This document shows positions 26,438-35,665 of a stretch of 64,000 bases of DNA, piece by piece. Source of the DNA: Castellaniella hirudinis_A. GTDB taxonomy: Bacteria; Pseudomonadota; Gammaproteobacteria; Burkholderiales; Burkholderiaceae_B. The position numbers and the translations under genes were made by a program. Numbering within the stretch: position 1 is the stretch's first letter; every line of letters starts with the position of its first letter. Location of the stretch: positions 124,001-188,000 of the forward strand of contig NZ_JBLGTV010000006.1 in assembly GCF_047468865.1 (NCBI RefSeq). The letters run 5' to 3'. The notes under the pieces were generated by a model. That model was given only the letters and a program-made list of their open reading frames with translations. It was not told the DNA's origin and did not search any database.

Positions 26438-28111
26438 ATGGCACAGTATGTATATTCAATGAACCGGGTGGGCAAGATCGTGCCGCCCAAGCGCCAGATT
26501 CTGCGCGATATTTCCTTGTCGTTTTTTCCCGGCGCCAAGATCGGCGTGCTGGGTCTCAATGGCTCGGGCAAGTCCACGCTGCTGAAAATCATGGCGGGGG
26601 TGGACAAGGATATCGAGGGTGAAGCCATTCCTATGGCGGGCCTGAACATCGGCTACCTGCCCCAGGAACCCCAGCTCGACCCGGATCATAACGTGCGCCA
26701 GGCGGTCGAGGCCGGCCTGGGCAAGGTATTCGAGGCCCGCAAGCGGCTGGACGAGGTATATGCCGCCTATGCGGACGAGGACGCCGACTTCGATGCGCTG
26801 GCGGCCGAGCAGGCCGAACTCGAAGCTGTGATCGCGGCGGCGGCCACCAGCGGCAGCGACGATATCGAAACACAAATGGAAATCGCCGCCGATGCCCTGC
26901 GCCTGCCGCCCTGGGAGGCTGCGGTGGCCACCTTGTCCGGCGGCGAGAAGCGCCGGGTGGCGCTGTGCCGCCTGCTGCTGTCCAAACCCGACATGCTGCT
27001 GCTGGACGAACCCACCAACCACCTGGATGCGGAATCCGTGGAATGGCTGGAAGTCTTTTTGCGGCAGTTTCCCGGTACGGTGGTGGCGGTAACCCATGAT
27101 CGTTATTTCCTGGACAATGCGGCCGAATGGATTCTGGAATTGGATCGCGGGCACGGCATCCCCTGGAAGGGCAACTACAGTTCCTGGCTGGAACAAAAAG
27201 AAGACCGCCTGAAACACGAGGAAGCCGCCGAGTCCGCCCGCCAGCGCACCATCAAGAAAGAGCTGGAATGGGTGCGGCAAAACCCCAAGGGCCGCCAGGC
27301 CAAGGCCAAGGCGCGTCTGGCGCGCTTCGAGGAGCTGTCTTCGCACGAATACCAGAAACGCAACGAGACCCAGGAAATCTTCATTCCGGTGGCCGAGCGC
27401 CTGGGCAGCGAAGTCATTGAATTCGCCAACGTGTCCAAGTCGTTCGGCGATCGCCTGCTGATTGACGACCTCAGCTTCAAAGTGCCGCCCGGGGCGATTG
27501 TCGGGATCATCGGGCCCAACGGGGCGGGCAAGTCCACGCTGTTTCGCATGATTGCCGGGCAGCAGGCGCCGGATTCGGGCGAGGTGACGCTGGGCCAGAC
27601 GGTCAAACTGGCGTTTGTGGATCAGTCGCGCGATGCCTTGCCGGACGACAAGAGCGTGTTCGATGCGATTGCCGATGGCGCGGATCTCCTGACGGTGGGC
27701 CGCTTCGAGATGCCGGCGCGGGCGTATCTGGGGCGCTTCAATTTCAAGGGCGGCGACCAGAACAAGCAGGTGGGCAAGCTGTCGGGGGGCGAGCGCGGGC
27801 GCCTGCATCTGGCCAAGACGCTGATTGCGGGCGGCAATGTGCTGCTGCTGGATGAGCCGTCCAATGACCTGGATGTGGAAACGCTGCGGGCGCTGGAAGA
27901 CGCCTTGCTGGAATTCGCGGGGTCGGTGCTGGTGATCAGCCACGACCGCTGGTTCCTGGATCGCATTGCGACGCATATTCTGGCGTTCGAGGGGGATTCC
28001 AAAGTCGTGTTCTTTGATGGCAACTACCAGGAATACGAGGCGGACAAGCGCCAGCGGCTGGGCGAGGAAGCTTCCCGACCCAAGCGGATTCGATATAAGG
28101 CGCTGAAATAA
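26438..28111 (+). CDS. ettA: Energy-dependent translational throttle protein EttA (ABC-F ATPase)
   Basis: 557 residues, the EttA length. Two ABC domains: Walker A GLNGSGKST and GPNGAGKST, signatures LSGGEKRRVALC and LSGGERGRLHLAK, and DEPTNHLD / DEPSNDLD. Between them lies the charged linker (PtIM region, ELEWVRQNPKGRQAKAKARL) that contacts the tRNA in the E site of the ribosome. It starts MAQYVYSMNRVGKIVPPKRQ, typical of EttA. Known to gate the first elongation step according to ATP level. Its stop codon lies within a 23-bp tandem duplication. Confidence 0.97.
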   Translation: MAQYVYSMNRVGKIVPPKRQILRDISLSFFPGAKIGVLGLNGSGKSTLLKIMAGVDKDIEGEAIPMAGLNIGYLPQEPQLDPDHNVRQAVEAGLGKVFEARKRLDEVYAAYADEDADFDALAAEQAELEAVIAAAATSGSDDIETQMEIAADALRLPPWEAAVATLSGGEKRRVALCRLLLSKPDMLLLDEPTNHLDAESVEWLEVFLRQFPGTVVAVTHDRYFLDNAAEWILELDRGHGIPWKGNYSSWLEQKEDRLKHEEAAESARQRTIKKELEWVRQNPKGRQAKAKARLARFEELSSHEYQKRNETQEIFIPVAERLGSEVIEFANVSKSFGDRLLIDDLSFKVPPGAIVGIIGPNGAGKSTLFRMIAGQQAPDSGEVTLGQTVKLAFVDQSRDALPDDKSVFDAIADGADLLTVGRFEMPARAYLGRFNFKGGDQNKQVGKLSGGERGRLHLAKTLIAGGNVLLLDEPSNDLDVETLRALEDALLEFAGSVLVISHDRWFLDRIATHILAFEGDSKVVFFDGNYQEYEADKRQRLGEEASRPKRIRYKALK

Positions 28112-28152
28112 GCGGGTATCCACGGGTGGAATAAGCGGGTATCCATGGGTGG
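28107..28152 (+). repeat. Two tandem copies of a 23-bp sequence across the ettA stop codon
   Basis: Copies at 28107-28129 and 28130-28152 differ at one base (CCACGGG versus CCATGGG). Each contains TAAGCGGGTATCCA; the first TAA is the ettA stop codon. Confidence 0.85.
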
Positions 28153-28278
28153 AAGTCGAGCGCCCGCCTCGTTTTTCGGGTGCCTTGCTGTGTTTTTGCG
28201 GTCTTTCGCCGTGGATCGGTGGGCGGGCCGTCATTTGGCGGCTGCACCGGGAGGCGGGATGATCGAAGGAGCGGGGTG

Positions 28279-28836
28279 ATGAAATATATGGATTTGAGCC
28301 AGGCGCTGGTGTCGGCGGAGACCAGCCTGCTGCTGATCGTGGATATGCAGGAAAAACTGCTGCCCGCGATTCAGGATGCGGATGCCTTGTGCGGTCGGGT
28401 GGCGCGGTTGGCGCAGGCGGCGCGGCTGTTGTCGGTGCCGGTGTGGGCCACGGAGCATTGGCCCGGGAAAATCGGGCCGACGCGGCCGGGGCTGTTGTCC
28501 GCCGAGGATACGGTTGTAACCAAAACATATTTCAATGCCTGCCGGGAGCCCGGGTTTTTGCCGCATTGGCCCGCCCGGCGCCGACGAGTGCTGCTGACCG
28601 GCACCGAGGCCCATATCTGCGTGTTGCAGACAGGGCTGGGGCTGGCGCAGGCGGGTTTCGATCCTGTGCTGGTGGTCGACGGGATCGGGTCGCGCCGGGC
28701 GTCGGACCGGACGGAGGCCTGCCGCCGCTGGCGACGCTATGGCTTGGAAACCGTCACGATGGAGATGGTCATGTATGAATGGCTGGAAACTCCGGCCAAT
28801 CCGGCTTTTCGGCAGGTGTTGGCGCTGGTCAAGTAG
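28279..28836 (+). CDS. Isochorismatase-like cysteine hydrolase
   Basis: 185 residues. Catalytic-triad positions visible: Asp in LLIVDMQEKLLP, Cys in GTEAHICVLQTGLGL, and a Lys probably in the middle region. The SD AAGGA at 28266-28270 supports the ATG at 28279 rather than the longer open frame. The family hydrolyses ethers or amides of small metabolites (YcaC-type, nicotinamidase relatives); the substrate is not evident from the neighbours. Confidence 0.85.
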   Translation: MKYMDLSQALVSAETSLLLIVDMQEKLLPAIQDADALCGRVARLAQAARLLSVPVWATEHWPGKIGPTRPGLLSAEDTVVTKTYFNACREPGFLPHWPARRRRVLLTGTEAHICVLQTGLGLAQAGFDPVLVVDGIGSRRASDRTEACRRWRRYGLETVTMEMVMYEWLETPANPAFRQVLALVK

Positions 28837-29023
28837 CGGGTCTGCGGCGCGCGGGGCGGGCGCCGGCCCGGGGGCCGGTCGGCGGCGGGGGCGGGTTGCC
28901 GCCTCTTGTTGCCGCCTCTTTTGGGGATGGGACAGGTGCTCACCAAACTGTACAACGAGCTTACAATTTAAAGAAAGGCTTCCCGTTATAACGGAAATAG
29001 GTTACAACTCACTGGAGTCTTTT

Positions 29024-29251
29024 ATGATGATTCGCGCGCTTGTTAAATTCAGTGCTGTATTGATTGTGGTGGGCGCCATGGCCGGTTGTTCTTCTTGGGA
29101 CAACATGAGCCATCGCCAGAAATCCGCCGTGACCGGGGCCGGGATCGGCGGCGTTGCTGGCGCAGTGGTCACCGGCGGTGGGGTTTTGGGCACAGTAGGT
29201 GGTGCCGCCATCGGCGGGGTCATTGGCGACCAAGTCGGAAAAAACAAATAA
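29024..29251 (+). CDS. Glycine-zipper small lipoprotein (OsmB-like)
   Basis: 75 residues. Lipobox GAMAGC (Cys near residue 22) and a glycine-zipper segment (AVTGAGIGGVAGAVVTGGGV...GGAAIGGVIGDQVG). Such small outer-membrane lipoproteins are often induced by osmotic or envelope stress. CTGGAG lies before the start. A second protein of the same type is encoded at 54592-54840. Confidence 0.8.
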   Translation: MMIRALVKFSAVLIVVGAMAGCSSWDNMSHRQKSAVTGAGIGGVAGAVVTGGGVLGTVGGAAIGGVIGDQVGKNK

Positions 29252-29269
29252 GCCATCTATTCTCCTTTC

Positions 29270-29827
29270 ATGCCTGCACATCCCCATGTCTTTTATCGTT
29301 CGTTCCACTGGTTGATGCTCGGGCTGGGCGTCGCGCTGCTGTCGGCGTGCGCCTCCATGTCCGAAAGTGAATGCTTGACGGCCGATTGGGTCGATCAAGG
29401 CATGCGGGATGGCCGCCAGGGCTACGCCGTCACGCGGGTGGCGGATCACTACGAGGCCTGTGCAGGGGTCGGGGTGGTGCCCGATACGGCCCAATATCGC
29501 CAGGGCTACGACAAAGGCATTGCGCAGTATTGCACCCCCGAAAACGGGGCTAACCAGGGGCGGGCGGGGCGCTCGTATCGCGGGGTTTGCCCGGCGCACC
29601 TGGAAGCCGCTTTCCTGGCGCCGTATCGACATGGGCTGGCCGTCTATAACGCCCAGCAGCGGGTCGAGCGCCTGAACAACGAATCCCGGCAGCTGCAGTA
29701 CACGCTGGATAAGGAAAAAGACCCGGACAAGCAGCGGCGCCTGCGCAACCAGTTGCGGGATTTGGACGACAGCTTGCGGCGGGCGCGGGCCGATCTGGCC
29801 AATATTGATCGGAACCGGCCCTATTGA
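29270..29827 (+). CDS. DUF2799 lipoprotein
   Basis: 185 residues. Signal peptide with lipobox LLSACA. Mature part has the DUF2799 pattern: CLTADWVDQGMRDGRQGY, YRQGYDKGIAQYCTPENG, then a coiled coil (VERLNNESRQLQYTL...RNQLRDLDDSLRRARADL). Envelope protein of unknown function; 18 bp behind the OsmB-like gene, probably the same transcript. Confidence 0.82.
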   Translation: MPAHPHVFYRSFHWLMLGLGVALLSACASMSESECLTADWVDQGMRDGRQGYAVTRVADHYEACAGVGVVPDTAQYRQGYDKGIAQYCTPENGANQGRAGRSYRGVCPAHLEAAFLAPYRHGLAVYNAQQRVERLNNESRQLQYTLDKEKDPDKQRRLRNQLRDLDDSLRRARADLANIDRNRPY

Positions 29828-29850
29828 TCCACTTGCGGGCAGGGGCTTAT

Positions 29851-30927
29851 ATGTGCTTCATGCCATTTGATGTGCTGAAAAGCGGCTTTGCGCCTTGGGG
29901 GCGCATGCTGGCCGCCGGTGTGCTGGCCGGGGCGCTGGCGGCCTGTGGGTCGGCGCCTGTGCGCACCAGCGGGGCGGCTGTCCCGGACACGGGGCTGGCT
30001 CCGGTCGCAGCCCCCGCCCTGGCGGCGGTTCCCGCGCCGGCTGCCGCCGCGTCCCCGGCGGTGTCCGCATCGGGCCGGCTGGACGATACCCCCCGGATTG
30101 CCGTGATGTCGGCGTTTGCGCCCGAGCTTGCCCTGCTGCGCCAGCGTGTGAAAAATGCCCGCACGTATCAGGTCAACGGGGTGGTGTTCACCACCGGCGA
30201 ACTCGAATCCCAGCCGGTGGTCTTGCTACTCAGCGGCATCAGCATGGTCAATGCCGCCATGAATACGCAGCTGCTGTTCGACCGCTTCCAGGTGACCCGT
30301 CTGGTGTTCAGCGGGATTGCCGGCGGGGTCAACCCGGACCTGCATCTGGGCGATGTCAGTGTGCCGCAGCGCTGGGGCCAGTATCTGGAAGTCGTCATGA
30401 TGCGTGAAACCGCGCCGGGCCGCTTCCAGGCCCCGGCCTCCAAGGGGCAATTCCAGTTCGCGCCCTATGGCATGATGCAGCCGCGCGCTGTCCGCGTGCG
30501 CCGTCCGGGGCAGCCGGATTTTCAGGAAAAATTCTGGTTCGAAGCCGATCCGGCCATGTTGGCGGTCGCCCGCCGCATCCAAGGGGTGCCGTTGAAGTCC
30601 TGCGATGCCGCCGGCCAGTGCGTCAGCCGGACGCCGCGCCTGGTGGTGGGGGGCAATGGGGTGTCCGGCCAGGCGTTCGTGGATAACGCGGCCTATCGGC
30701 GCTACGCCCACGAGGTTTTCCAGGCCAATGTGCTGGATATGGAAAGCGCCGCGTGCGCCATGGTGGCCTACAGCAACCAGGTGCCGTTCATTGCGTTCCG
30801 TTCATTGAGCGATCTGGCCGGGGGCGGGGCGGGCGAAAACGAAATGCAGGTGTTCATGCAGATCGCCGCCGACAATGCCGCCCACGTGCTGCTGGCTTTC
30901 CTGCGGGCCTGGCCGTCGCAGGATTAG
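29851..30927 (+). CDS. Exported lipoprotein of the nucleoside phosphorylase / MTA-SAH nucleosidase superfamily
   Basis: 358 residues from the ATG at 29851. Lipobox ALAAC followed by an Ala/Pro linker, then a PNP/MTAN-type domain: RIAVMSAFAPELALLRQ, LLLSGISMVNAAMNTQLL, VFSGIAGGVNPDLHLGDV, and the ribose/active-site motif LDMESAACAMVAY with FRSLSDLAGG. Intracellular MTA/SAH nucleosidases have no signal peptide, so an exported one is noteworthy: it may process nucleosides in the periplasm. An earlier TTG start (29824) would only lengthen the signal region. Confidence 0.8.
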   Translation: MCFMPFDVLKSGFAPWGRMLAAGVLAGALAACGSAPVRTSGAAVPDTGLAPVAAPALAAVPAPAAAASPAVSASGRLDDTPRIAVMSAFAPELALLRQRVKNARTYQVNGVVFTTGELESQPVVLLLSGISMVNAAMNTQLLFDRFQVTRLVFSGIAGGVNPDLHLGDVSVPQRWGQYLEVVMMRETAPGRFQAPASKGQFQFAPYGMMQPRAVRVRRPGQPDFQEKFWFEADPAMLAVARRIQGVPLKSCDAAGQCVSRTPRLVVGGNGVSGQAFVDNAAYRRYAHEVFQANVLDMESAACAMVAYSNQVPFIAFRSLSDLAGGGAGENEMQVFMQIAADNAAHVLLAFLRAWPSQD

Positions 30928-30950
30928 CCACCCGTTCGCGCAAGGGGCCG

Positions 30951-32525
30951 TCAGCGCCGATCCAGCGTGCCGCGCCCGTTCTTTTCGTAGAGTTCGATGC
31001 TCAGGCGGTTGCTGATCCCGCCGGGGCCGATGTCGAAGCGCACGGCGGAGCGGGATCCGGGGCTGGCCATCTCGTCGTCCACCGGATAGACGAACACATC
31101 GCCGTCCCAGTGTTGCAGGGGAATCGTTTGTTCCGCTCCGGCGGGCCCGATGGCCATCGTCAGCCGGCCGGCGGTTTCCGTGATGCGGGCCGTGCCATAG
31201 TAGTCGTTGGCGTAAGCGCCCGTATAGGCGTTGAAGGCGCGCGGCGGGACGGGCCGGGCCGGGAAGGCCTGGCCCGCATACTGCCCGAACGGGGCAAGTT
31301 CCTGGGCGAACACGGCCTCGTAGCCGGCCAGCCAGTCGCGGGTGACCTTTCCGTGCTGAACCCAATCCATGTACATCATGCCCAGGGCTTCGGCGGCCCC
31401 CACGGGCCGGGCGTTGGTCAGTACGACAATGCCTGTGTCGGCGTCGGGCAGCAGGTTGAAATTGGTGCCCGCCCCCAGGATGAAAGCCCCTGAGTGGCTG
31501 TAGCGGATGCGGCCGTCGGCCTGGGTTGTGACATTGAACCCGTAGCCGTAGGCGCCGCTGGCGGGGTTGCTGTCGCTGGGCGGCGCGGTCGTGTATTGCG
31601 GGCTCAGGGCGGGTTGCAGGGCGGCTGCGGGCACCAGGACGCGGCCGTCGACCCGGCCCTGGTGCAGCACCAGGTTCATCCAGCGGGCCATGTCCTGGAC
31701 GCTGGAACTGACCCCGCCCGCCGGTGATTGGGCGTCGGGCTGGCGCTGCCGCGGGTTGGGGGCGAACACCCCGTTGACCAGGATGTGGGGGCTGGCCCGA
31801 TTTTCGCGGGCCATGAAGTCGCTGAAGCGCGAACTGGTGGAAAGCATGCCCAGCGGTTGGTAGATTTCGCGTTGGGACAGGGTTTCCCAGTCGGTGCCGG
31901 CGGCCTGGGCGACCGCCAGAGCGGCGGCGGTCAGCCCGAAATTGGTATAGGCGTAGTGGGTGCCCAGCGGTTCGGTTGGCAGGTAGCGCAGGTGTTCCAG
32001 GATGTGCTGGCGGGAATAGCCCAGTTCTTCCAGGTCGTCGCCCGCGTGTTCGGGCAGGCCGGCGCGGTGGGCGTACAGATCGCCCACCGAGACTGCCCGC
32101 GTGGCATCCGGGTCGTGCAGGGCGAACCAGGGCAGTTGGCTGACGACCGGCGTATCCCAGGTGATCAGCCCCTTGCCCACCTGGCTGGCCACCACGGTGG
32201 CCCCGATGGACTTGGACAAGGAAGCCAGCTGGAACACGGTGTCGGCATCGATGGGCGCGCTGTCGCCCAGGCGGCGCACCCCGAAACCCTTGGCGTACAC
32301 GGTTTTACCCTGGTGCACCACCGCGACGGCCATGCCTGGGATGCCGGATCGCCGCATGACCTCGGCGGCCATGTTGTCCAACTGGGCCACAGCCTGGGTG
32401 ACGTGGCTGGCGGGGATGGGGCCGGGTGCGGCGCCGTCGGCCACCGAGGAGGAACCGTTGTCGCATCCCGCCAGACTCAGCAGGACGATGGCGATGGACA
32501 AGATGCGCAGGCGGGGGGTTGGCAT
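30951..32525 (-). CDS. Serine hydrolase of the beta-lactamase (class C / esterase EstB) family, lipoprotein
   Basis: 524 residues. Lipobox SLAGC near residue 20. Catalytic motifs SLSKSIGAT (S-x-x-K), YTNFG (Y-x-N) and a later HSG region (YSHSGAFILG). A C-terminal beta domain (about 130 residues, from FNAYTGAYANDYYG) resembles DUF3471. It is convergent with the nucleosidase gene. Probably an envelope esterase or peptidase rather than an antibiotic-resistance enzyme; the substrate cannot be inferred. Confidence 0.85.
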   Translation of the reverse strand: MPTPRLRILSIAIVLLSLAGCDNGSSSVADGAAPGPIPASHVTQAVAQLDNMAAEVMRRSGIPGMAVAVVHQGKTVYAKGFGVRRLGDSAPIDADTVFQLASLSKSIGATVVASQVGKGLITWDTPVVSQLPWFALHDPDATRAVSVGDLYAHRAGLPEHAGDDLEELGYSRQHILEHLRYLPTEPLGTHYAYTNFGLTAAALAVAQAAGTDWETLSQREIYQPLGMLSTSSRFSDFMARENRASPHILVNGVFAPNPRQRQPDAQSPAGGVSSSVQDMARWMNLVLHQGRVDGRVLVPAAALQPALSPQYTTAPPSDSNPASGAYGYGFNVTTQADGRIRYSHSGAFILGAGTNFNLLPDADTGIVVLTNARPVGAAEALGMMYMDWVQHGKVTRDWLAGYEAVFAQELAPFGQYAGQAFPARPVPPRAFNAYTGAYANDYYGTARITETAGRLTMAIGPAGAEQTIPLQHWDGDVFVYPVDDEMASPGSRSAVRFDIGPGGISNRLSIELYEKNGRGTLDRR

Positions 32526-32643
32526 GGTGGTATGGCCCGAAAGAGGCGTGGAGCGATGGCGGCTATTTTAATTGAGGCTGAAAACGCCGCCGCACGTTTA
32601 TTTTGTAACGCCGGGGCGCGGGCATGCCGGATGTTGCCGGCCG

Positions 32644-33504
32644 TCAAGGGCTTGGCGCATGCGCGGGCCCCAGGTAATGGGCGGGGCGTCCGAGGGCGGG
32701 ATCGAAGGGGTTGATCTGCCGGCTGATGGTTTGCGCTTCGCGTTGCAGAATGTCCAGGACGTGCGGCAGGCGTTCGTCGTTCAGGCGTTCGCTGAGTGTG
32801 CCGATGCTGAGGGCGGCGACCGTGCGGCCGTTGATATCGGTGATCGGAACCGCCACGCCGCCCATGCCCTGAATCAGCCCCTGGCCCTGGCTGACGGCAT
32901 AGTGCTGCGTTTTGGCCTGGGCAATTTGCGCGCGCAGGTGGACTTCGTCGATAAAGCCCAGGTGGCGCAGCCGGGGGGTGTTGAAACGGATGATTTCTTC
33001 TTGTTCTTGTGGCGGCAGCAGGGCCAGGATGAGGGTGCCGGCCTGGCCTAGGCCCAGGGGAATGCGTCCGCCGATGTCGCTGGTATATGAGCGGATGGGC
33101 AGGGGGCCTTCCACGCGGTCGAAGCACAGCACGTCGAAGCCGCTGCGCACCATCAGGAAGACGGTTTCGTTCAAGACGCCCGACAGGCGCAACAGCGCGG
33201 GATGGCACAGGGCGCGCAGCGTGGAATACCCGCAGCCGGCGCGCGCGGCCAGCGCGTAGAAGGCCACGCACAGCCGATAGGCCTTGCCCGAGGCGGTTTG
33301 TTCGGCGACGTTTTCATCCATCAGGGTTTTCAGCAGCCGGTGCGCGGTGGGCTGGGCCATGCCGGTTTTGCTGGCGATTTCTTTCAGGCGCAGGCCGGCG
33401 TCCGGTGCCTCGGCCAGGATGCGGACGATGGCGAGCCCGCGGGACAGCGAACCGGAAGGCCCGGCCGACTGGGCGGGCGGGCGGGTTTCCAGGCTTTTGG
33501 CCAT
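32644..33504 (-). CDS. IclR-family transcriptional regulator
   Basis: 286 residues. Winged-helix domain LSRGLAIVRILAEAPDAGLRLKEIASKTGMAQPTAHRLLKTL, then the IclR effector domain (PIRSYTSDIGGRIPLGLGQAG; FIDEVHLRAQIAQAKTQHYAVSQGQGLIQGMGGVAVPI). It is divergent from the seven-gene ABC-transporter/dehydrogenase operon at 33739-40436 and most likely controls it in response to the transported compound. Confidence 0.92.
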   Translation of the reverse strand: MAKSLETRPPAQSAGPSGSLSRGLAIVRILAEAPDAGLRLKEIASKTGMAQPTAHRLLKTLMDENVAEQTASGKAYRLCVAFYALAARAGCGYSTLRALCHPALLRLSGVLNETVFLMVRSGFDVLCFDRVEGPLPIRSYTSDIGGRIPLGLGQAGTLILALLPPQEQEEIIRFNTPRLRHLGFIDEVHLRAQIAQAKTQHYAVSQGQGLIQGMGGVAVPITDINGRTVAALSIGTLSERLNDERLPHVLDILQREAQTISRQINPFDPALGRPAHYLGPAHAPSP

Positions 33505-33738
33505 ACGGACATTCCTATAAAAAATAAATCGTTGATTTTCTGTTTTTTAGAATAAATAAATATTTATGTCAACAAATATTCCATTTAATGAAATTAATTA
33601 AAAATTAATTTTGTTATTTGTAAAATCCAATTGACGCTCGAATGAATTGCTCACTAGACTCGATACCAGAGTGGCGTCTTTCGTGCCCCGGCGCGATTGT
33701 CGCGGCAGCCCTCGGCCCCCCGTCAACCAGGAGCCCGC
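33505..33738. promoter_or_regulatory. AT-rich divergent promoter region with two palindromes
   Basis: A 12-bp palindrome ATAAATATTTAT lies at 33556-33567 and an inverted repeat AAATTAATT/AATTAATTT at 33591-33599 and 33603-33611. Both are candidates for IclR-regulator binding. No clear -35/-10 pair could be assigned. Confidence 0.45.
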
Positions 33739-34803
33739 ATGTCTTTCCTCGATTTGATCGGCGTTTCAAAAAGCTACGGCGCGCTGCAGGTCGTGTCCGA
33801 CCTGCACCTCAGCATCGAGCAGGGCGAATTCGTATCCTTGCTCGGGCCTTCCGGGTGCGGTAAGACGACGACCCTGCACTTGATTTCCGGGCTGACCGAC
33901 CCGACGCGCGGGTCGATCATGCTGGACGGGGTGGACATCACCCATGCGGCGCCGAACACGCGGGGCTTGGGCATCGTGTTTCAGACCTATGCGCTTTTCC
34001 CCCATATGTCCGTGGCGCGCAATGTGGCCTTCGGGCTGGACGTCCGCAAAGTGCCGCGTGCCGAACAGCAGACCCGGGTTGCCGAGGCGCTGCGCCTGGT
34101 GAAGCTGGAACCCTATGCCGAACGCTATCCGCGCGAGCTGTCCGGCGGGCAGCGCCAGCGCGTCGCCCTGGCCCGGGCGCTGGTCATCCGACCGCCGGTG
34201 TTGTTGCTTGATGAACCGCTCTCCAATCTGGATGCGCAGCTGCGCGAGGAAATGCAGTACGAATTGCGGCGTATCCAGCGGGCCGTGGGCACGACGACGC
34301 TGATGGTGACGCACGACCAATCCGAGGCCATGTCCACCAGCGACCGGGTCGTGGTGATGAAAGACGGCCGCGCCATTCAGGTCGACGAGCCCTACCGCAT
34401 CTACGAACATCCCGGCTCCCGCTTCATTTCCGGCTTCGTGGGCAAGGCCAATCTGTTCGAGGGCGTCTACCGGCAACGCGACGGCCAACCGGTGGTGTCT
34501 TGCGGCGAGATCGACTTCGAGCTGTCCGGCGTGCCGGCCGGGGCCTTTGCCGGCGGGGATGCGGTGCAGGTCTGCCTGCGCCCCGAAAAACTGCATTTGA
34601 CGCAGGCGGCGGCCCAACTGCCCGCGTGCCTTGTGCGCGCCCGCTATTTCCTGGGCAGTCAGTGGCTTTATGAAATCGATTCCGCCTTGGGCCCGGTCAC
34701 GGTTGTGGTGACAAACGATGGTCGGCCCGCAGTCGAGGTTGGCGCCCGTGTGGGCCTGGGTTGGTTGCCCGATGCCGTCCGTGTGCTTTCCGCAGAGGCC
34801 TGA
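33739..34803 (+). CDS. ABC transporter ATPase of the spermidine/putrescine (PotA) type
   Basis: 354 residues. Walker A GPSGCGKTT, signature LSGGQRQRVALARAL, Walker B LLLDEPLSNLDAQL, switch VTHDQSEAMS, and a C-terminal TOBE domain. Start ATG 33739 follows CAGGAG. First gene of an operon with two permeases, three oxidoreductase genes and a binding protein. Polyamine-type transporters of this subgroup also move opines, amino acids and imino acids. Confidence 0.9.
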   Translation: MSFLDLIGVSKSYGALQVVSDLHLSIEQGEFVSLLGPSGCGKTTTLHLISGLTDPTRGSIMLDGVDITHAAPNTRGLGIVFQTYALFPHMSVARNVAFGLDVRKVPRAEQQTRVAEALRLVKLEPYAERYPRELSGGQRQRVALARALVIRPPVLLLDEPLSNLDAQLREEMQYELRRIQRAVGTTTLMVTHDQSEAMSTSDRVVVMKDGRAIQVDEPYRIYEHPGSRFISGFVGKANLFEGVYRQRDGQPVVSCGEIDFELSGVPAGAFAGGDAVQVCLRPEKLHLTQAAAQLPACLVRARYFLGSQWLYEIDSALGPVTVVVTNDGRPAVEVGARVGLGWLPDAVRVLSAEA

Positions 34804-34805
34804 CT

Positions 34806-35660
34806 ATGAAGATCACTGGATCGCGGGGCTTGCTGAGGGGGGTGGGGGCGCTGCCGCTGGGGGCGCTGTTTGCGCTGCTGGTGCTGATCCCCTTGGTGCT
34901 GACCCTGATGCTGTCTTTTCATCAGTACGATTACCAGCAGGGGATTTTGCCGGGGTACACCGTCGAACACTACCTGACCATTGTGACCGATGACTATTTC
35001 CTCAGGATTTTTTGGCGCACGTTGTGGATTTCGGTGGTGACCACCCTGCTGTGCGTGCTGATCGGCGGGCCGGAGGCCTATATTCTCAGCCGCATGCGCA
35101 GGCCCTGGAATTCTGTCTTTTTGCTGCTGGTGCTTTCCCCTTTGCTGGTGTCGCTGGTGGTGCGCGCCTTTGGCTGGACCATTCTGCTCAATCCCGCCGG
35201 GGTTCTGGGCCAGCTGGCCGGGTGGCTTGGGTTCGGACGGCTCATGTATACCCCCACGGCGGTCATCATCGCGCTGGTGCACGTCATGCTGCCCTTCATG
35301 GTCATCCCCGTCTGGACCTCGCTGCAAAAAGCCGATCCCTCGGCCGAGCAGGCGGCGTATTCCCTGGGTGCGAGCCGGGCGCGGGTGTTTTGGCAGATCG
35401 TGGCGCCCCAGGCGCTGCCCGGCGTGCTGTCCGGGAGCCTGATTGTCTTTGGGCTGACCGCCAGCTCTTTCGCCATTCCGGCGCTCTTGGGCGGCAGCCG
35501 CCAGAAAATGGCGGCGTCGGTGGTCTACGACCAGTTCCTGATCCAGCTGAACTGGCCGCTGGGGGCCGCCATCGCCATGCTGCTGCTGGTGGCCAACGTG
35601 CTCATCATGATGTCCTACGGACGCCTCGTCGAAGGTGTCTACAAGCGCAGCCTGGGGTGA
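34806..35660 (+). CDS. ABC transporter permease (PotB type)
   Basis: 284 residues, about six membrane segments beginning GVGALPLGALFALLVLIPLVLTLML. The permease loop for ATPase contact reads EQAAYSLGASRARVFWQIVAPQALPGVL. Starts two bases after the ATPase gene stop. Forms the channel with the next gene. Confidence 0.88.
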   Translation: MKITGSRGLLRGVGALPLGALFALLVLIPLVLTLMLSFHQYDYQQGILPGYTVEHYLTIVTDDYFLRIFWRTLWISVVTTLLCVLIGGPEAYILSRMRRPWNSVFLLLVLSPLLVSLVVRAFGWTILLNPAGVLGQLAGWLGFGRLMYTPTAVIIALVHVMLPFMVIPVWTSLQKADPSAEQAAYSLGASRARVFWQIVAPQALPGVLSGSLIVFGLTASSFAIPALLGGSRQKMAASVVYDQFLIQLNWPLGAAIAMLLLVANVLIMMSYGRLVEGVYKRSLG

Positions 35661-35665
35661 ATGCC

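Noticed and set aside
26456..28528. 690-codon minus-strand frame over ettA
   Set aside because: Antisense to a well-supported ABC-F gene; no domain.
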